Below the pieces are notes generated by a model. That model was not told the origin of the DNA. It worked only from the letters and a program-made list of their open reading frames with translations, and searched no databases. From NCBI GenBank assembly GCA_033819885.1, contig JAQYUZ010000001.1, positions 744,001 to 808,000 on the forward strand: DNA of 64,000 nucleotides, read 5' to 3'. Origin of the DNA: Microbotryomycetes sp. JL201. Its lineage: Eukaryota > Basidiomycota > Microbotryomycetes. Shown here one piece after another: positions 1 through 13,956 of the stretch. Within the stretch, counting starts at the first letter, position 1, and every line of letters starts with the position of its first letter. The position numbers were made by a program, and so were the translations under genes.

Positions 1-2988
1 ATCATTGACGTTGAATGTATCTTTTTTGGGAAGCGCAACGTAAGAGCTCGTGGCGGCTCGTCAACGCTCGCTTCTGACCTTGTTCCACCCACCAGAGGGG
101 CGTACTTGAGGACTCTGACAACCTTGCAACATCTCAAGAGCGTCAAACTCTGTGGCGGTGTCTCGAAGGACGGCCTGCGACTTACGACCGCACGCCTGCT
201 CCACTTACTTCGCTTCGAGTGGCTCAATCTGGAAAATTTGGTCGTAGACAGCCTCGACAGCAACGCTCTTGCTCCAGAAAACGAAGCGCTGTTTATGATG
301 GAGGACGCAGAAAATCGCGTTGGCGCGACCAACATTAGCACGATCAGGTTGATCAACCCTCGTGTGGACCCGTTCGAGTTGGACTGCCTCTTGGAAGAAG
401 TGAGTTAGCTAGCTCGAGAGGAAAGAATGTCTACTCACTTGGTCACTACCACATCGCAGGCCCGCTTTACCCTCACGTGCTTTGAATTGGTTGATCCAGG
501 TCCATTGTCGACGCCACGCACGCTCGCACAAAGCCTTTTGTCGTACGGCTACAACTTGACGACTCTCCATCTCGACCTCTCACGCAACTGGGGAAAAGAT
601 CCGGTCAGCATCGTACCTCCGCTTCCTGCCGGCACTGCAGCCCCGAAAGTCACGCCACGCAAAGACTACAAGCAAGGCAGGCCGACTCAGCAGGACACGG
701 TCAGGATCGCCCAGCAAAAGTATTTCTTGGAAGGCCTCCTTCCCTATTTGCCCCATTTAGAGGAACTCGAATGGTTTGGCCCGATCGCGAGCGCTCAAGT
801 CTTCAAGAGCATGCAACCCGCTCTCAAGCGTGTCAGGTGGTCTCGTTGCCCGACGCTCAAGCCTGCGACTGCCGCAAAAGTGTTGATGAAGCACGCGAAC
901 GTCTGGGTTCCGGAAGGAGACGAGGCGTTGGCGAAGGCTTCCAAGAAAGCTGCTGTTGGCCTGAAGTGCATGACTGTCTCCGTGGGTCGCTTGAGCGACA
1001 GGCTACCGATGGAGGATGCTTGGCTCACTTTGGCCTTTCGACAGAGTGATGATCTGCGCTGGTCCGACGAGGAACTCGCAGCGTTAAGGGACGCGGCAAA
1101 GGCGCGCGATTGCTGCTTACACACATCGGAGAGTACTTATTCGAACGGTCTGTTCGGTGGCTTCACGATCCCGTTAGATCTCGGTCCTGTACCAGTTCCT
1201 GTTACCCGTCAAGCTGGCGCTCGAGCAAGAAACGCTGGTGAAGCCACAGAGGCAGACGATGCAGCAGCTGCAGCGCTTGCACCCCTCAATGTGAACAATG
1301 GCGCCGCAAATATGAACGATACCGACACTGTTGGACCAAGAACCGCTGGTCCAACGATGCGCAGTGTTCCCACGCAAGGGGAAACCTCCGAAAGATCCAA
1401 CGACGCAGGAAATAATCGTCGAGACGGTGGCGCATCGAACAGGCGAGGGAGTCGGCGCGCACAGACAGACAGCGTCACGGGCACTGCCGAGAGCAACATT
1501 TCTGCACAAGATCGCCGACGAGGCGGTGGTGCAGGTCGTCGCAACAATCAGAACGGCACGGGCCGCGACGATCGAGGTGGTTCGAACCGCAACGATCGAT
1601 CAAGTCGTAATACGAATGACTCGAACAGTCGCAAAGAGACTGGAGGCAGGGGACGTAATCGTCGAGGTCGCGCTGATTCGTCAAACGCCGACACCTCTTT
1701 GCGTTCTGGCAATCAAGGCGATCGTGTCCGCGGTACCACGTCGGCAACGCCGTCTGGCCCATCACGTTCGAGAACAACTCGCCGCGGACGCGATGCGGCT
1801 TCTGCTGTTTCGGCTGCCACTACGCCAAATCTAGCTCAGCTCGATTTGAATGCTGGCAACGTCATTGTCTGCACTATGAACTCGTCGAGGACGACAGTGA
1901 TTGATGAGCAAGACGACCCTGTGCCTTCAGCTGTGCCAGCCGCGACGCACACCGCAATTCCCGCTGGATCGGGCCATGCTCATGCTGCCTCAACAACGGC
2001 GGCTGATAACGACGACGAGCTGCCCCCGCTTCTGCCGCCGCCAGTGAATCAGAGCACGCGACCATCGATCGCAGATGGATGGACGGTGGGGTCTCAGCGC
2101 CCCACTCGTGCCTCGATGGCAACTGGTCCGTCTCAACAAACTTCAAGCAATTCTTCGTCTCAGACCCCTACTGCGACTTCGAGTGCGGCATTGATCACGT
2201 CTCTGGCGACGCAACCTCCTCCACCACCAAGCGACATCATTGAAGTGGCTCCTGGCGATAGTCATGCCGCTCAGTGTACAGGGCCGACGCGACCTTTAAG
2301 CTCCTACCCAGGCTTGGAAGGCATCACGAACTTGACCGAAGCCTTTGGTGTTCACGTGCCAGAGTCAATGCCGCCGTCACTCCGCCAAAGTCTTGAAACG
2401 GTTTTGCGCACGATGGTTCTGCGTGTGGACGAGAACAGTTCGGCCGATGTCGTACATACGGCGCTGGAGCCAATTCTGCGCCAAACAGGGGAGCCAGGCT
2501 CGGACGTTGTCCCAGAAGAAATCAACGAACAAGTTCAGGAAACAGGACGCACAGCTGCCACACCAGTTCTTGAAGCTGGTGCGGCGTCACCGACCAGCAG
2601 TCCTGCAGCTTCGATGACTCCTGCTGCTCCAATTGCTGGTGCTGTTTCGACGACTTCTGCTGGTGCATCGGCCGCTTCACTTGCGACTAGTCCTTCTACT
2701 TCGACGATCCCAGCTATCTCAGCGACTGTGGCGTCTCCGACGCTCCCGACGCTGTCAACCAGCCCAGAAGCATCGAGGACGTCATCAGCTGCTCCATTGT
2801 CGCCAACTGGCGCCACCTCGTCCCCCTCCGCCGCCAGTCCTCCTTCGACATCTCCTCGTCCGCGCACGCCACGTTCGACCGGAACTGGAAGACGCACTCG
2901 TGGAGGAGGTTTCACCGGTGCGAGTGCTGCCGCTCGCCGTACAGGACGACCTTGGACTGCCGTCATGGGCGATTTGTCGGATCACTGA
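1..2988 (+). CDS. Leucine-rich-repeat-like protein with long disordered tail (5' partial)
   Basis: The reading frame is open from base 1, so the start lies outside the window. One intron is placed at 400-459 (GTGAGT...TCGCAG, 60 nt); it removes an in-frame TAG and keeps the frame, giving exons 1-399 and 460-2988. The N-terminal part has spaced Leu/Ile/Asn patterns resembling the degenerate LRRs that follow F-boxes in fungal proteins, but no F-box is visible in the window. From about residue 270 onward the protein is low complexity: an Arg/Gly/Asn/Asp-rich stretch with RGG-like pieces, then long Ser/Thr/Pro/Ala runs up to the TGA at 2986-2988. Function is unknown. An F-box adaptor or RNA-associated role is only a guess. 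Confidence 0.6.
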
Positions 2989-3173
2989 GCGAAGAAGACG
3001 TTTGATAGAATTCAATTTTTTCGCCCAACGCATTAGTCGTTTCTCGTTCAGTTCAAGCGCTTTTTTTAGCTTGTCTGCGTGTGCATTTTTATACCCTTCT
3101 TGAAGCCATGTGCGTTCCGTTCGTCACTTGGGTCGGCTCGAATGTTTTGTACGGGTTTGCACTCACGCTGCAC

Positions 3174-4505
3174 ATGTCATCGTCTCGCAGTAGACAACAG
3201 AATGAAACGATTGACGGGCTCAGACGCAGCCTCAAAGCTCTCGCACGTGACCACCAAGCGTTGAATCCGTCCACGGTCGCCGTTCTTGACCATTTGCCTA
3301 CGGACGTCGAGTTTGCACATTACGTGCATACAAACAGACCTGTTTTGATTAAATGTGGAGTTCAACAGAGGCGATGGACCGGGCATGATTGGACTGCAAG
3401 AAGGGAAGGAGGATCGAGTGATCCGGGCGGCGAGGTGATGTGGCAACGGGCCATTGACGGTTGGACAAACGAGTATTTATGTCACAAGCTGGGTAATAAG
3501 AGACTCAGGATAGCAGTCACGCCAGATGGGTACGTTCGAGCCGAATTATCCGACCCGTTCGTTTGTGAAATGGTGTTGATTGTGGGGGGTTGGTTCTGGA
3601 CAGGAGGGCAGATTCAATTATGAGATCAGAAGATGGGTCCAAAGTGTATTTCGTCGAACCAGCCAGTGCGTTTCCTTGTTTCTCGAGCGAAAACAGACGA
3701 GCGATTTGAAGAGCGGGTCCTGATTGGTTTTCTCTCGATTGCGGATCTTGCAGCGATCGAGTTGACGATGCAAGAGTTTTTGACAAAGCTTGATCAGTCA
3801 GGTGACACTGTCGATCCTGGACCAGTGTACTACCTTCAATCTCAAAACGGGAATTTGTCTGACGAGTATGAATCACTACGGCAAGATGTCGGAAGTGACG
3901 GTCCATCATTCGCCAGACGAGTATTTGGTTCACAACCTGACGTTTCAAACATCTGGATCGGTGACGACAAGAGCGTGACGACGGTTCACAAGGATCCTTA
4001 CGAAAACGTTTACCTCGTCGTCAGAGGTTCGAAAACGTTTCGATTGTTGCCACCGACAGCCATGGCAGTTTTGCCTGAACTATCTTGTCAACCTGCGACT
4101 TTATCCTATGACGAAAGGACAGAACAGTTTGAGCGAATCGACGGTCAAGGTCAAGTGAGATGGATCGATTTGGATTTGAAGGACAAGGAAGAATACCAAG
4201 GTGTCAAGGTGATTAAAGTGACTGTCGAACAAGGAGATTTGCTGTACCTTCCAGCGCTATGGTACCATCAGGTGTCCCAAACTGTCGGTCCGCCTCCTTT
4301 GCCACCGTCTGCATGCAACGTCGACGTCGACGAGTATGCGTCAGTCAGGACAAAAGCGGCTGCGATCGCTGTCAACTGGTGGTACGACATTGACATGTCT
4401 GGGCCATTTTGGAGCTTGATGGATTTCGTGAGGCGATGTAACCAGCTCGCGCGTGGTGATTTTGACGAGACAGAGTTTGGTTCGTCTGATGGTGAATCTG
4501 CGTAG
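3174..4505 (+). CDS. JMJD7: JmjC-domain 2-oxoglutarate/Fe(II) oxygenase, JMJD7 family
   Basis: Three exons: 3174-3529, 3604-3665 and 3754-4505 (introns of 74 and 88 nt). The joined product follows the JMJD7 order of blocks: a VTPDG motif, then a YFVEP-like element at the second exon, a TMQEFL helix, and the catalytic cupin. The iron ligands are visible as HKD in VHKDPYENVY and the distal His in LPALWYHQV; the IAVNWWYD strand closes the barrel. JMJD7 proteins are lysyl hydroxylases acting on small GTPases such as DRG; a protease activity has also been reported. The start at 3174 gives an N-terminus of normal length. An upstream in-frame ATG at 3108 would add a hydrophobic leader and cannot be excluded. 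Confidence 0.85.
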
Positions 4506-4682
4506 ACTGAACACTGATCGACTTGGCTCGAGAATGTCCATTGCAAAGAACTGGAAAGTCGCCATCAGAATGTCTCGGAGACATGCACCACATACAAAAG
4601 GAAAGGCAATAAAGAAACGAAAAAGAGCTTGAAACGAATACGAAAGAAAGAAACTTGCACGACGACCCCTCATCTTTGAAAA

Positions 4683-5775
<1,093 letters not shown>

Positions 5776-6046
5776 GGGTGCCCGCCGCTCTGCTGTTGTC
5801 TACCACGCGCGCCCAATCAAACCGTGTCCCGTGGTCCTAGAGCTCTCGACAGTCAAGGCAGCCTTCGCAGGATCGAGTCGTGAAAGACGCGTGTGCGCGG
5901 TTTCAATGTGAGCGTGCGCGCCGCGCGTGCCAATTCGAATTCATGCGCAGCACTCTCGTACATGTGAATTTGAACACACTGCCACCGCACCAAGCTGATT
6001 TCCTATTTTTCTCATTCTTTCTTTCGTACAAATCGAGTTGGCTCGC

Positions 6047-7665
<1,619 letters not shown>

Positions 7666-7851
7666 AGTCGACGTGTGAGCAAGGCAAAAGTCAAGAGTTC
7701 CCCGGCTGCGGAACACCGGCACCAGTGTCCCAAATATTCAGTGCAGGTGTAAGAGTTATTCTTACAAATTCATGTCGCGGCATCTCTATTCCTGCTTCAG
7801 CTTGGTACAACAAATCAATCAATGCTTGTTCCCAAAACTCTACACGGCGTT

Positions 7852-10773
7852 TCACGCCATCTGTCCGACTCCATGAGTCAACGCCTTCTTTTCCACAACT
7901 TCAATCAACTTGTTGACAATGTCACCGCGTCTGACTTCATCCGCCCCAACTGTCCTGTCCAACCCGACCGAATGAACAGTCGTCCTCGACAAAGGTGTGC
8001 TCCTAACACTTTGACCTCGCCTGTCATGAGACGCTTCCACGCGCGATACAAAATCGTCCTTGTCGCCCAGCGTTGACGACTTTTGTGCACGAGCAGGATG
8101 TATCGTCGTCAAACGAGTCAGATAGTCGGACGATTGAACGTATTCTTGACCGTCAAGAGAAATCGTCCGAGGAATATTACTATTATAGGAACTGCAAGAG
8201 CCGATTTGTCAGCCATGTCCACTCTCGTCCACAAGACATGGATTAGAAATCTTACGTGTCTGGCAAGTCGGTCGGTTCAAGCGGTACGCGACACGACAGA
8301 GTCACTTGAAAGTCGCTCGAACTGAGAGCACGTCGATAAAGAGAACAAGGTCAACTGGGTATCCAATAAGAAGCTAGGTGTTGAAATCTCACCCTGTCGG
8401 CACCATAACCTGGACCGTGCTCTGCTTGATCCTGTCCGCTTGCCATGCCCCTTCCTCGTCAGTCTTGACTTCTATTCTTTCTAAACAATCAACGTCTGCC
8501 GCTCTAGGCTTGTACACGATTCGTCTGAACAAGCTCGATTCAAACGAAGGTTTCGAGTCGAGATCGACGGGCGACGTCGACGCGTTCGTCAAGAAATCGA
8601 AAGGATTTGGCAAAGCGGTCCGTTGCAGCAACCCTGTCGACGCCAAAAATCCGACAGGCGGTCTGTGAGCCAAGGCGATTGCAAGCTGTCAGGTAAAAAA
8701 AAATTGGGGGAGCAGAGCAACGCGACACATACGAAGGCAGGAAAACACTCTTGACGTCTCGACCTGCACCTTGTTTCCAAGATTTGAACGAGTTCAAGTC
8801 CCATGCGCCGTCCAAACTCGGTCCCAACGTAGTCGCATTGATCGAGCTCCTCCTCGAAAACAAAGGCCAAGCGACATGTCCAAATTGAGCTTCCAAATCA
8901 AATTTGACATCTTTGACCATGTCGAGCTCCTTTTGAAACGGCCTCAACAAGCTGGACAGAATTGTCCATAGCGAAGACGACGGCAACGACGAACTGGCAG
9001 ACGTAAAAATGTGCCCGTGTTCGGTCGAGCCTATTCTCATCTTGTTTGTCCACTCTGCAATGTCGTCCACGCTCGTCTTTGTCGTACCGGTAGAGTCGGG
9101 ACCGTCCATCTGTTCAGACAAACGAGACACTTGGCGCACTCGAGCAAACATTGGAGCGCTGCTGGCCGGGAAAATAGGCGGACACGTCGTTGCCAATGGC
9201 GACAACGCGTATTCGAGAGAAGTAAAGGACGAAGGGACAGACGCAAATACGGACGTATAATTGGCTGCCGCATCGTCGGCGAAAGCTGACGCGAGCATCA
9301 GCTCAGCCTGGTCAACATTACGTTGCTGCGTCGAAGTGGCCGAAATGACATTCTGCGCATAAAATGAGGGTCAGTTCCGTCTTGTGACCGTTTTGAAACA
9401 TACTTACGGGCTTGGAGCTTGGCTCGAGGTACGTCTTTGTGGTTCTCGAAACGGCCTGATACACTTCTGGTCTCAGATCTGTGGCCGCTCGTGGCAGCTG
9501 CAACTCTTTCTGAACACATTTCTGTGTAGCGAAATCGTGTGAGACGAATGCCGGTGCACAGAAACGGATGCACTTCGCATGTCTTACCTCTGCGAGCAAC
9601 TCGACTTCAGTCTTTGCGTTTTCAACCGCTTGTTCGCCGCCTCGAAAGTTGAGCATCAACACGCCCGTTGAAGGTTCTTGAGAAAAAGATAGTTTGACAC
9701 CAAACCTTTTCGTCAAATGAACCAGGGTATCTGAAGGAAAGCAGTCGGCACAGTCAATCAGCGTTGGCGCGACAGACCATTCAAGGTCAGACTACGCACT
9801 GGCTTTTGGCTCAAGCAGCAAGAATAGTGTGCGATCTGACAATTGTATGCCTGTGTGACAAGCCTCCATGTCAGCGTTCGCTGTCCGCATCGACGAGACA
9901 TGGAAAGAGCTGACTGTCTGCGACTTGAGAGCTGATGCCTGGCGGCGGGATCATTTGTGGGTCGACCATGTTCCAATGTAGGACCATGATGGCAATACAC
10001 AGGTCTTTTTTGGACCATTTGGACAGTGCTTTCGAGTTTGACCAGCGCTTGCTCCGTTTAACGTCTGTCCTGAGCCTGACGTCTTGCAAGTTCAACTGCA
10101 GCGTATCTGTGACGAGCGTTGCAATTTGACTCTTGTTGAAAGCGTGGTCCAATCTCGCCAATGCCGAAGTCCAAACCTTGTTGTACACGGTCCGATGCGA
10201 GGGTGGCGAAGAGGCTTCGGGGATCAAGATCCGACGGGGTTTCAAAAAGTCGACGTCTTCGCGCGTCGGGTTGTCTGGTTTGACAAGTTGAGCCCAAAAG
10301 TCTGTTGCCATGTCAAGTTCTGAGGTCGAAGCCAGCGGGTCTTGCTCAGCCGGTGGCAACTGGGCTTCGGGGGATTGATCGCCGGCTGCAGCGTTATGAC
10401 GACTGGACGACGAGTTTTCCGGGTCGTAGTCTGCGAGCGAGTGCGTGGTGCTGCTTTGGTCGCCATCGCTGCTGCTGCTGCTGCTGCTGCTCGGCCGAGG
10501 CTCGAGCGCCGAAGAAAGTTGGGTGCGCCGAGGCGGCTCGCGGGCGAGTCCGATGGCGACAGGTGTCTGATGGATGACGTGCCAGGATTGGATCGTCGAC
10601 GCCGCAGCTGGTCGAAGCGCGCGCGTGGTGATCTGACGGCGTTGCGAGCTCGTTTGAGCGCACGCCGGGCACGGCTCTGTGTGCTCGCGTGCACGACGAG
10701 GCTGCTCGACACGGTCACGGCCTCGTTTCAAGAGCTTGCGCACGCTCGCACACCTCGACGAAGAGCGGATCAT
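7852..10773 (-). CDS. SLS1: SLS1-like mitochondrial inner-membrane regulator
   Basis: Eight exons: 9900-10773, 9800-9850, 9588-9730, 9408-9521, 8733-9352, 8393-8662, 8256-8321 and 7852-8191 (825 residues). The N-terminus is Arg/Ser-rich without acidic residues at first, like a mitochondrial presequence, then a Ser-rich linker encoded partly by a trinucleotide run near 10.48 kb. The conserved part begins with LKPRRI and a block of helical segments matching my recollection of the fungal SLS1 family, whose yeast member links mitochondrial transcription to translation at the inner membrane. The splice between 8733 and 8662 is the least certain: an acceptor at 8686 is also possible but breaks phase. 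It is divergent from the bL17m gene, which supports a mitochondrial role. Confidence 0.6.
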
Positions 10774-10862
10774 GCGGGCTCGGCGCGCGCGCAAGAGAGA
10801 GAAAATCGCCAAAGTCTGACGGCGGCGGCGGCGGCGATGGCGTCGTAGGATATCCACACGCC
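10774..10862. promoter_or_regulatory. Bidirectional promoter between SLS1 and bL17m genes
   Basis: Only 89 bp separate the start codons of the divergent SLS1-like and mitoribosomal L17 genes. The segment is very rich in GGC/GCG repeats and has no obvious TATA box. Shared control of two mitochondrial expression genes is an inference from spacing and orientation. Confidence 0.5.
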
Positions 10863-11941
10863 ATGCGCCACCGCCTCGCCAACAATGGCCTGTCACGCAC
10901 GACGTCGCACCGGATGCTCATGCTGCGCAACTTGGTGTCGAGCTTGCTGCAGCACGAGCAAGTCCAGACGACCGTCGCAAAGGCGAAACAGGCTCAGCGC
11001 TTGGCAGACACAGTCATCCAATGGGGCAAGAACGGCACGCAATCGGACAAGTCACGGGCAAACTTGTTCCTGCTGGTCAGTCTCGTCGGCACCTGCCAGG
11101 CGACGCTGCCGTCTCGCTCTGTTCTTGCCCGAGCCACACGCTGACGCACGCCTGCACGTCATGTCAGAACTCTAGCACGACGCTCAGCAAACTGTTTACC
11201 GAGTACGCTCAGCGGTACGCTGCCAGATCAGGCGGCTACACACGCGTCGTCCGGGCAGGGTTCCGACAAGGCGACCACGCCGAGCTCGCAGTCTTGCAAC
11301 TCGTCGACGGCCCAAACGACCTCAAGTTTGAACAAGCAGCGAGGGCAGTCGGAAGGGAAATGGCACTCCGAGTCAGGTCATTAGCAAACATCGGCCCGGA
11401 CGGCTGGAGATCGTTCAGAACAAGGATCGAACAAAGCTCGGACCCGCTCACTCAGCTTCAAAACTCACCAGAACTTGAAAGATTGACCAAACAAAACGTC
11501 ACAAAGGCGCTCGCCTTTCGGCTCGAACAAGGCTCTGTCAGACCGAGTGTCGACAAATTCTTGGACAGGTCCTACCATCACTACCTTCAACAACTTGCCA
11601 TTTTGTCGTTGTCTTCAAGAGCGACGCCGGATCCAGAGAGGACGGTGAAACAACTCAGTTCGAGGTTGAGACCGTCTGAATCTAGAGGAGCACCAAAACA
11701 AGTCGTCACAGTTCCGTTGACGGGCAGGCTACCCAAAGCTGGAGAACGCACAGACGGTTGGCATCAGAATCCATCAAACAAAGAAACTGCATCGCTTGAA
11801 ACGGACAGCTCGAGGAACATTGCCGTCAGAGGTGGTCCGATTTCGGTAGCAAAGTTTGACAGGTCAAGAACAGCAAGAAGAACGGCTCCTCGGACCGTGA
11901 CATCGGCGCAAGGAACAGAAGCAGAACCTGTCATTGTGTAG
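10863..11941 (+). CDS. MRPL8: Mitochondrial large-subunit ribosomal protein bL17m
   Basis: Two exons, 10863-11075 and 11168-11941, give 328 residues. The first 71 residues are a clear L17 start: [17 protein letters not shown], then LRNLVSSLL and the [14 protein letters not shown] helix. Exon 2 continues with the RSGGYTRV loop and the [10 protein letters not shown] strand typical of L17. The remaining roughly 190 residues form a fungal-style C-terminal extension that becomes low complexity and basic. L17 binds 23S-type rRNA near the exit tunnel. The start is the first ATG of the conserved block. The second exon reads to TAG at 11939-11941. Confidence 0.9.
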
Positions 11942-12212
11942 ACCGTCTCCCAGTCTCTGCTTTGCAACCATGCGTCCTTGATGAACAGAGAAACAAAACA
12001 AAAAGAAAAGTTCCACAAAATGTAGAAAAGGGGGAAAAAAAAAAGAGTGTCTTTCGTTTACAGAGCAGTCAAAGTGATACAAGGAAAAGAGGGTAAATCC
12101 CGAACGAGTGCCAGTCGTCAAGAAGCGAAACAAAAAAAAAAGAAAACAGGAAAACAGTGATCGTCATTCTATATACACAGCGCACATAAACAGGCGACAG
12201 AGACGAAAGGGT

Positions 12213-13548
12213 TCATCGCCTGTAGGCTGGGTCCCATGCCTGACCTTGCGGAGCATATCCACGAAGCTGCGCAGCCTGCTGCACTTCCACCGGATGAGGC
12301 GTTTCGTGTCTATGGTAAGCGTCACTGGCAGAGTAGTAATCATTGTGCGAGTACGGATCAGAATAGTGGGCGACAGGCGGATCGAAACGTTCTTCGCCAG
12401 GATACACGCCAACGTAGGGTTGACCGTATCCTTTCTCCCTATCAGACGAGTCATCCATGTATCGTTGTCCTCCTGCTACAGCTGCTGGTGGCGCATCATC
12501 GTACAATTCGTCATCGTACCTCGATACTTCGTTCCGCAAGCCAGATTGTTGGCGGGCGTGCGTCTGAGGGTACCCCGGCGCGTCCAACGACGGCCTGTTC
12601 ATCGACTCCCACAGACCAGACTGTCGGATCTCTTCAGCCGCAGTAGAATAGACAGAATTGTAACGTGCGCTGAGGCGCATGAAATGTAAGTCTTTGCTGC
12701 GAGACGATTCAACTAAAGGTTCTACTCACTGGTCGAGCTTTTGTTCAGACGAGTAAATGTGGGAAAACATGAGAAAGTAGGCCTGATCAAACGAGTCGGC
12801 CATCAGTCATTGTGGAAATTGCTCGAACACCCCCGAACGAGTACTCACCTCGCACAGCGCGACGATGACAAACAGCAAGCCCATGATGCCAATCTGCACC
12901 CACGTCCAAACATTACAAATGTCGGTTCCACTCGTGACTTGATCGGTACTCGTTTGTCTATCTGCAAACAAGTTTACACAGTTGTTGACGGCCGTCGAGT
13001 GGCGTGCGGCAGAGATGATGATCAAAGCGAGCGCAATGACGAGTGCGGCCGTGACGAGGACAGTATTGATTCTGGCGCTTTTGATAACAGTTCAGGCAAG
13101 AGTCAGTCGCACGCACACAATCGCGTCAAGATCGTACCCCAGGGTCACTCACTAGGTCTTGAACATGCTCGGCTTGTCGCGGTAGACGCCCAAGAACCCG
13201 AACAATTGAAACACGGCTACGGCCATGCACACGATACCGAGGATGTACGGTGCAAATGATGGGACGGTGACGGCAATGACTGCATTTGAAAGGGACGTAT
13301 CAGCGCCTACTACGCCTCGACAGGAGCATCGCATCGCATCCCATCGCCGAGACTGACTGTCTGGCGCGGCAAAGCACAAGACGCCCGTGACGAGGGCGAT
13401 GACGGTGAACTGAGACAAGATAGCGTATGCTCCGACGTTGTCTGCGGGTAAGCAAGATCAGATTTTGTGCATGCACAGACACACGAGGACGACCGAACTG
13501 ACACAGCGGCACGGCACAGCACACATATGTGCGCGACCACAAGCCCAT
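12213..13548 (-). CDS. Four-transmembrane (tetraspan-like) membrane protein
   Basis: Six exons: 13503-13548, 13358-13441, 13153-13279, 12849-13077, 12730-12782 and 12213-12696 (340 residues). Four hydrophobic segments are visible: VGAYAILSQFTVIALVTGV, a second around FAPYILGIVCMAVAVFQLF, a third after ARINTVLVTAALVIALAL, and a fourth around WVQIGIMGLLFVIVALCE. The loop between TM3 and TM4 is about 40 residues and holds two Cys, where tetraspanins carry their large outer loop, but no CCG motif is seen. A Tyr/Asp/Pro-rich cytosolic tail of about 150 residues follows. It resembles basidiomycete tetraspan proteins of unknown role. The short first exon was chosen because its phase-1 junction restores a continuous TM1. 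Confidence 0.65.
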
Positions 13549-13956
13549 TGCAGAAGCAGTTGGAATGCTTTGCGCGCGCGCGAATGGGTGTGCAGGTGAA
13601 GTGCAGGCGTCGTCAGGCTTGATTCGATGGTGCGACTGCGCGTCGTCGCAGGCGGTGCAGACTGTGTGGCAGAGGTCGAGCGCGCTGCGAGCCGGGTGAG
13701 AAGGACGTTCCGGAAGGAAGCGAGTCGTCGCGGCGGCAGCAACACGAGCAGGGCAGCAGGCCGAGAGGCTCGAGCGACGCGCATCGGCTGCGAGCGAGCG
13801 ACTGCGCAACACGCCACGATCAGCACAAGCAGTCGCATGCAAAAATTGGGATACACCATAGGGTTACAAACAAGAAAGCAAACAACATCCGACGGCGACC
13901 GAGCAGTTTCTCGTTTTCGCACCTCTCCTACCTTCGCCTCAGCATGCATCCCATCC
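13549..13956. other. 408-bp intergenic stretch (5' of the tetraspan gene, 3' of POL12)
   Basis: No conserved coding segment is seen. Reverse-strand sequence here encodes an Arg-rich open frame with no homology that I recognise, and I take this segment as leader and promoter of the tetraspan gene plus the 3' flank of POL12. Confidence 0.4.

Noticed and set aside
12400-13300. SUR7 or MARVEL assignment for the four-TM protein
   Set aside because: Topology fits, but the family-specific signatures were not seen, so only a generic tetraspan call was kept.
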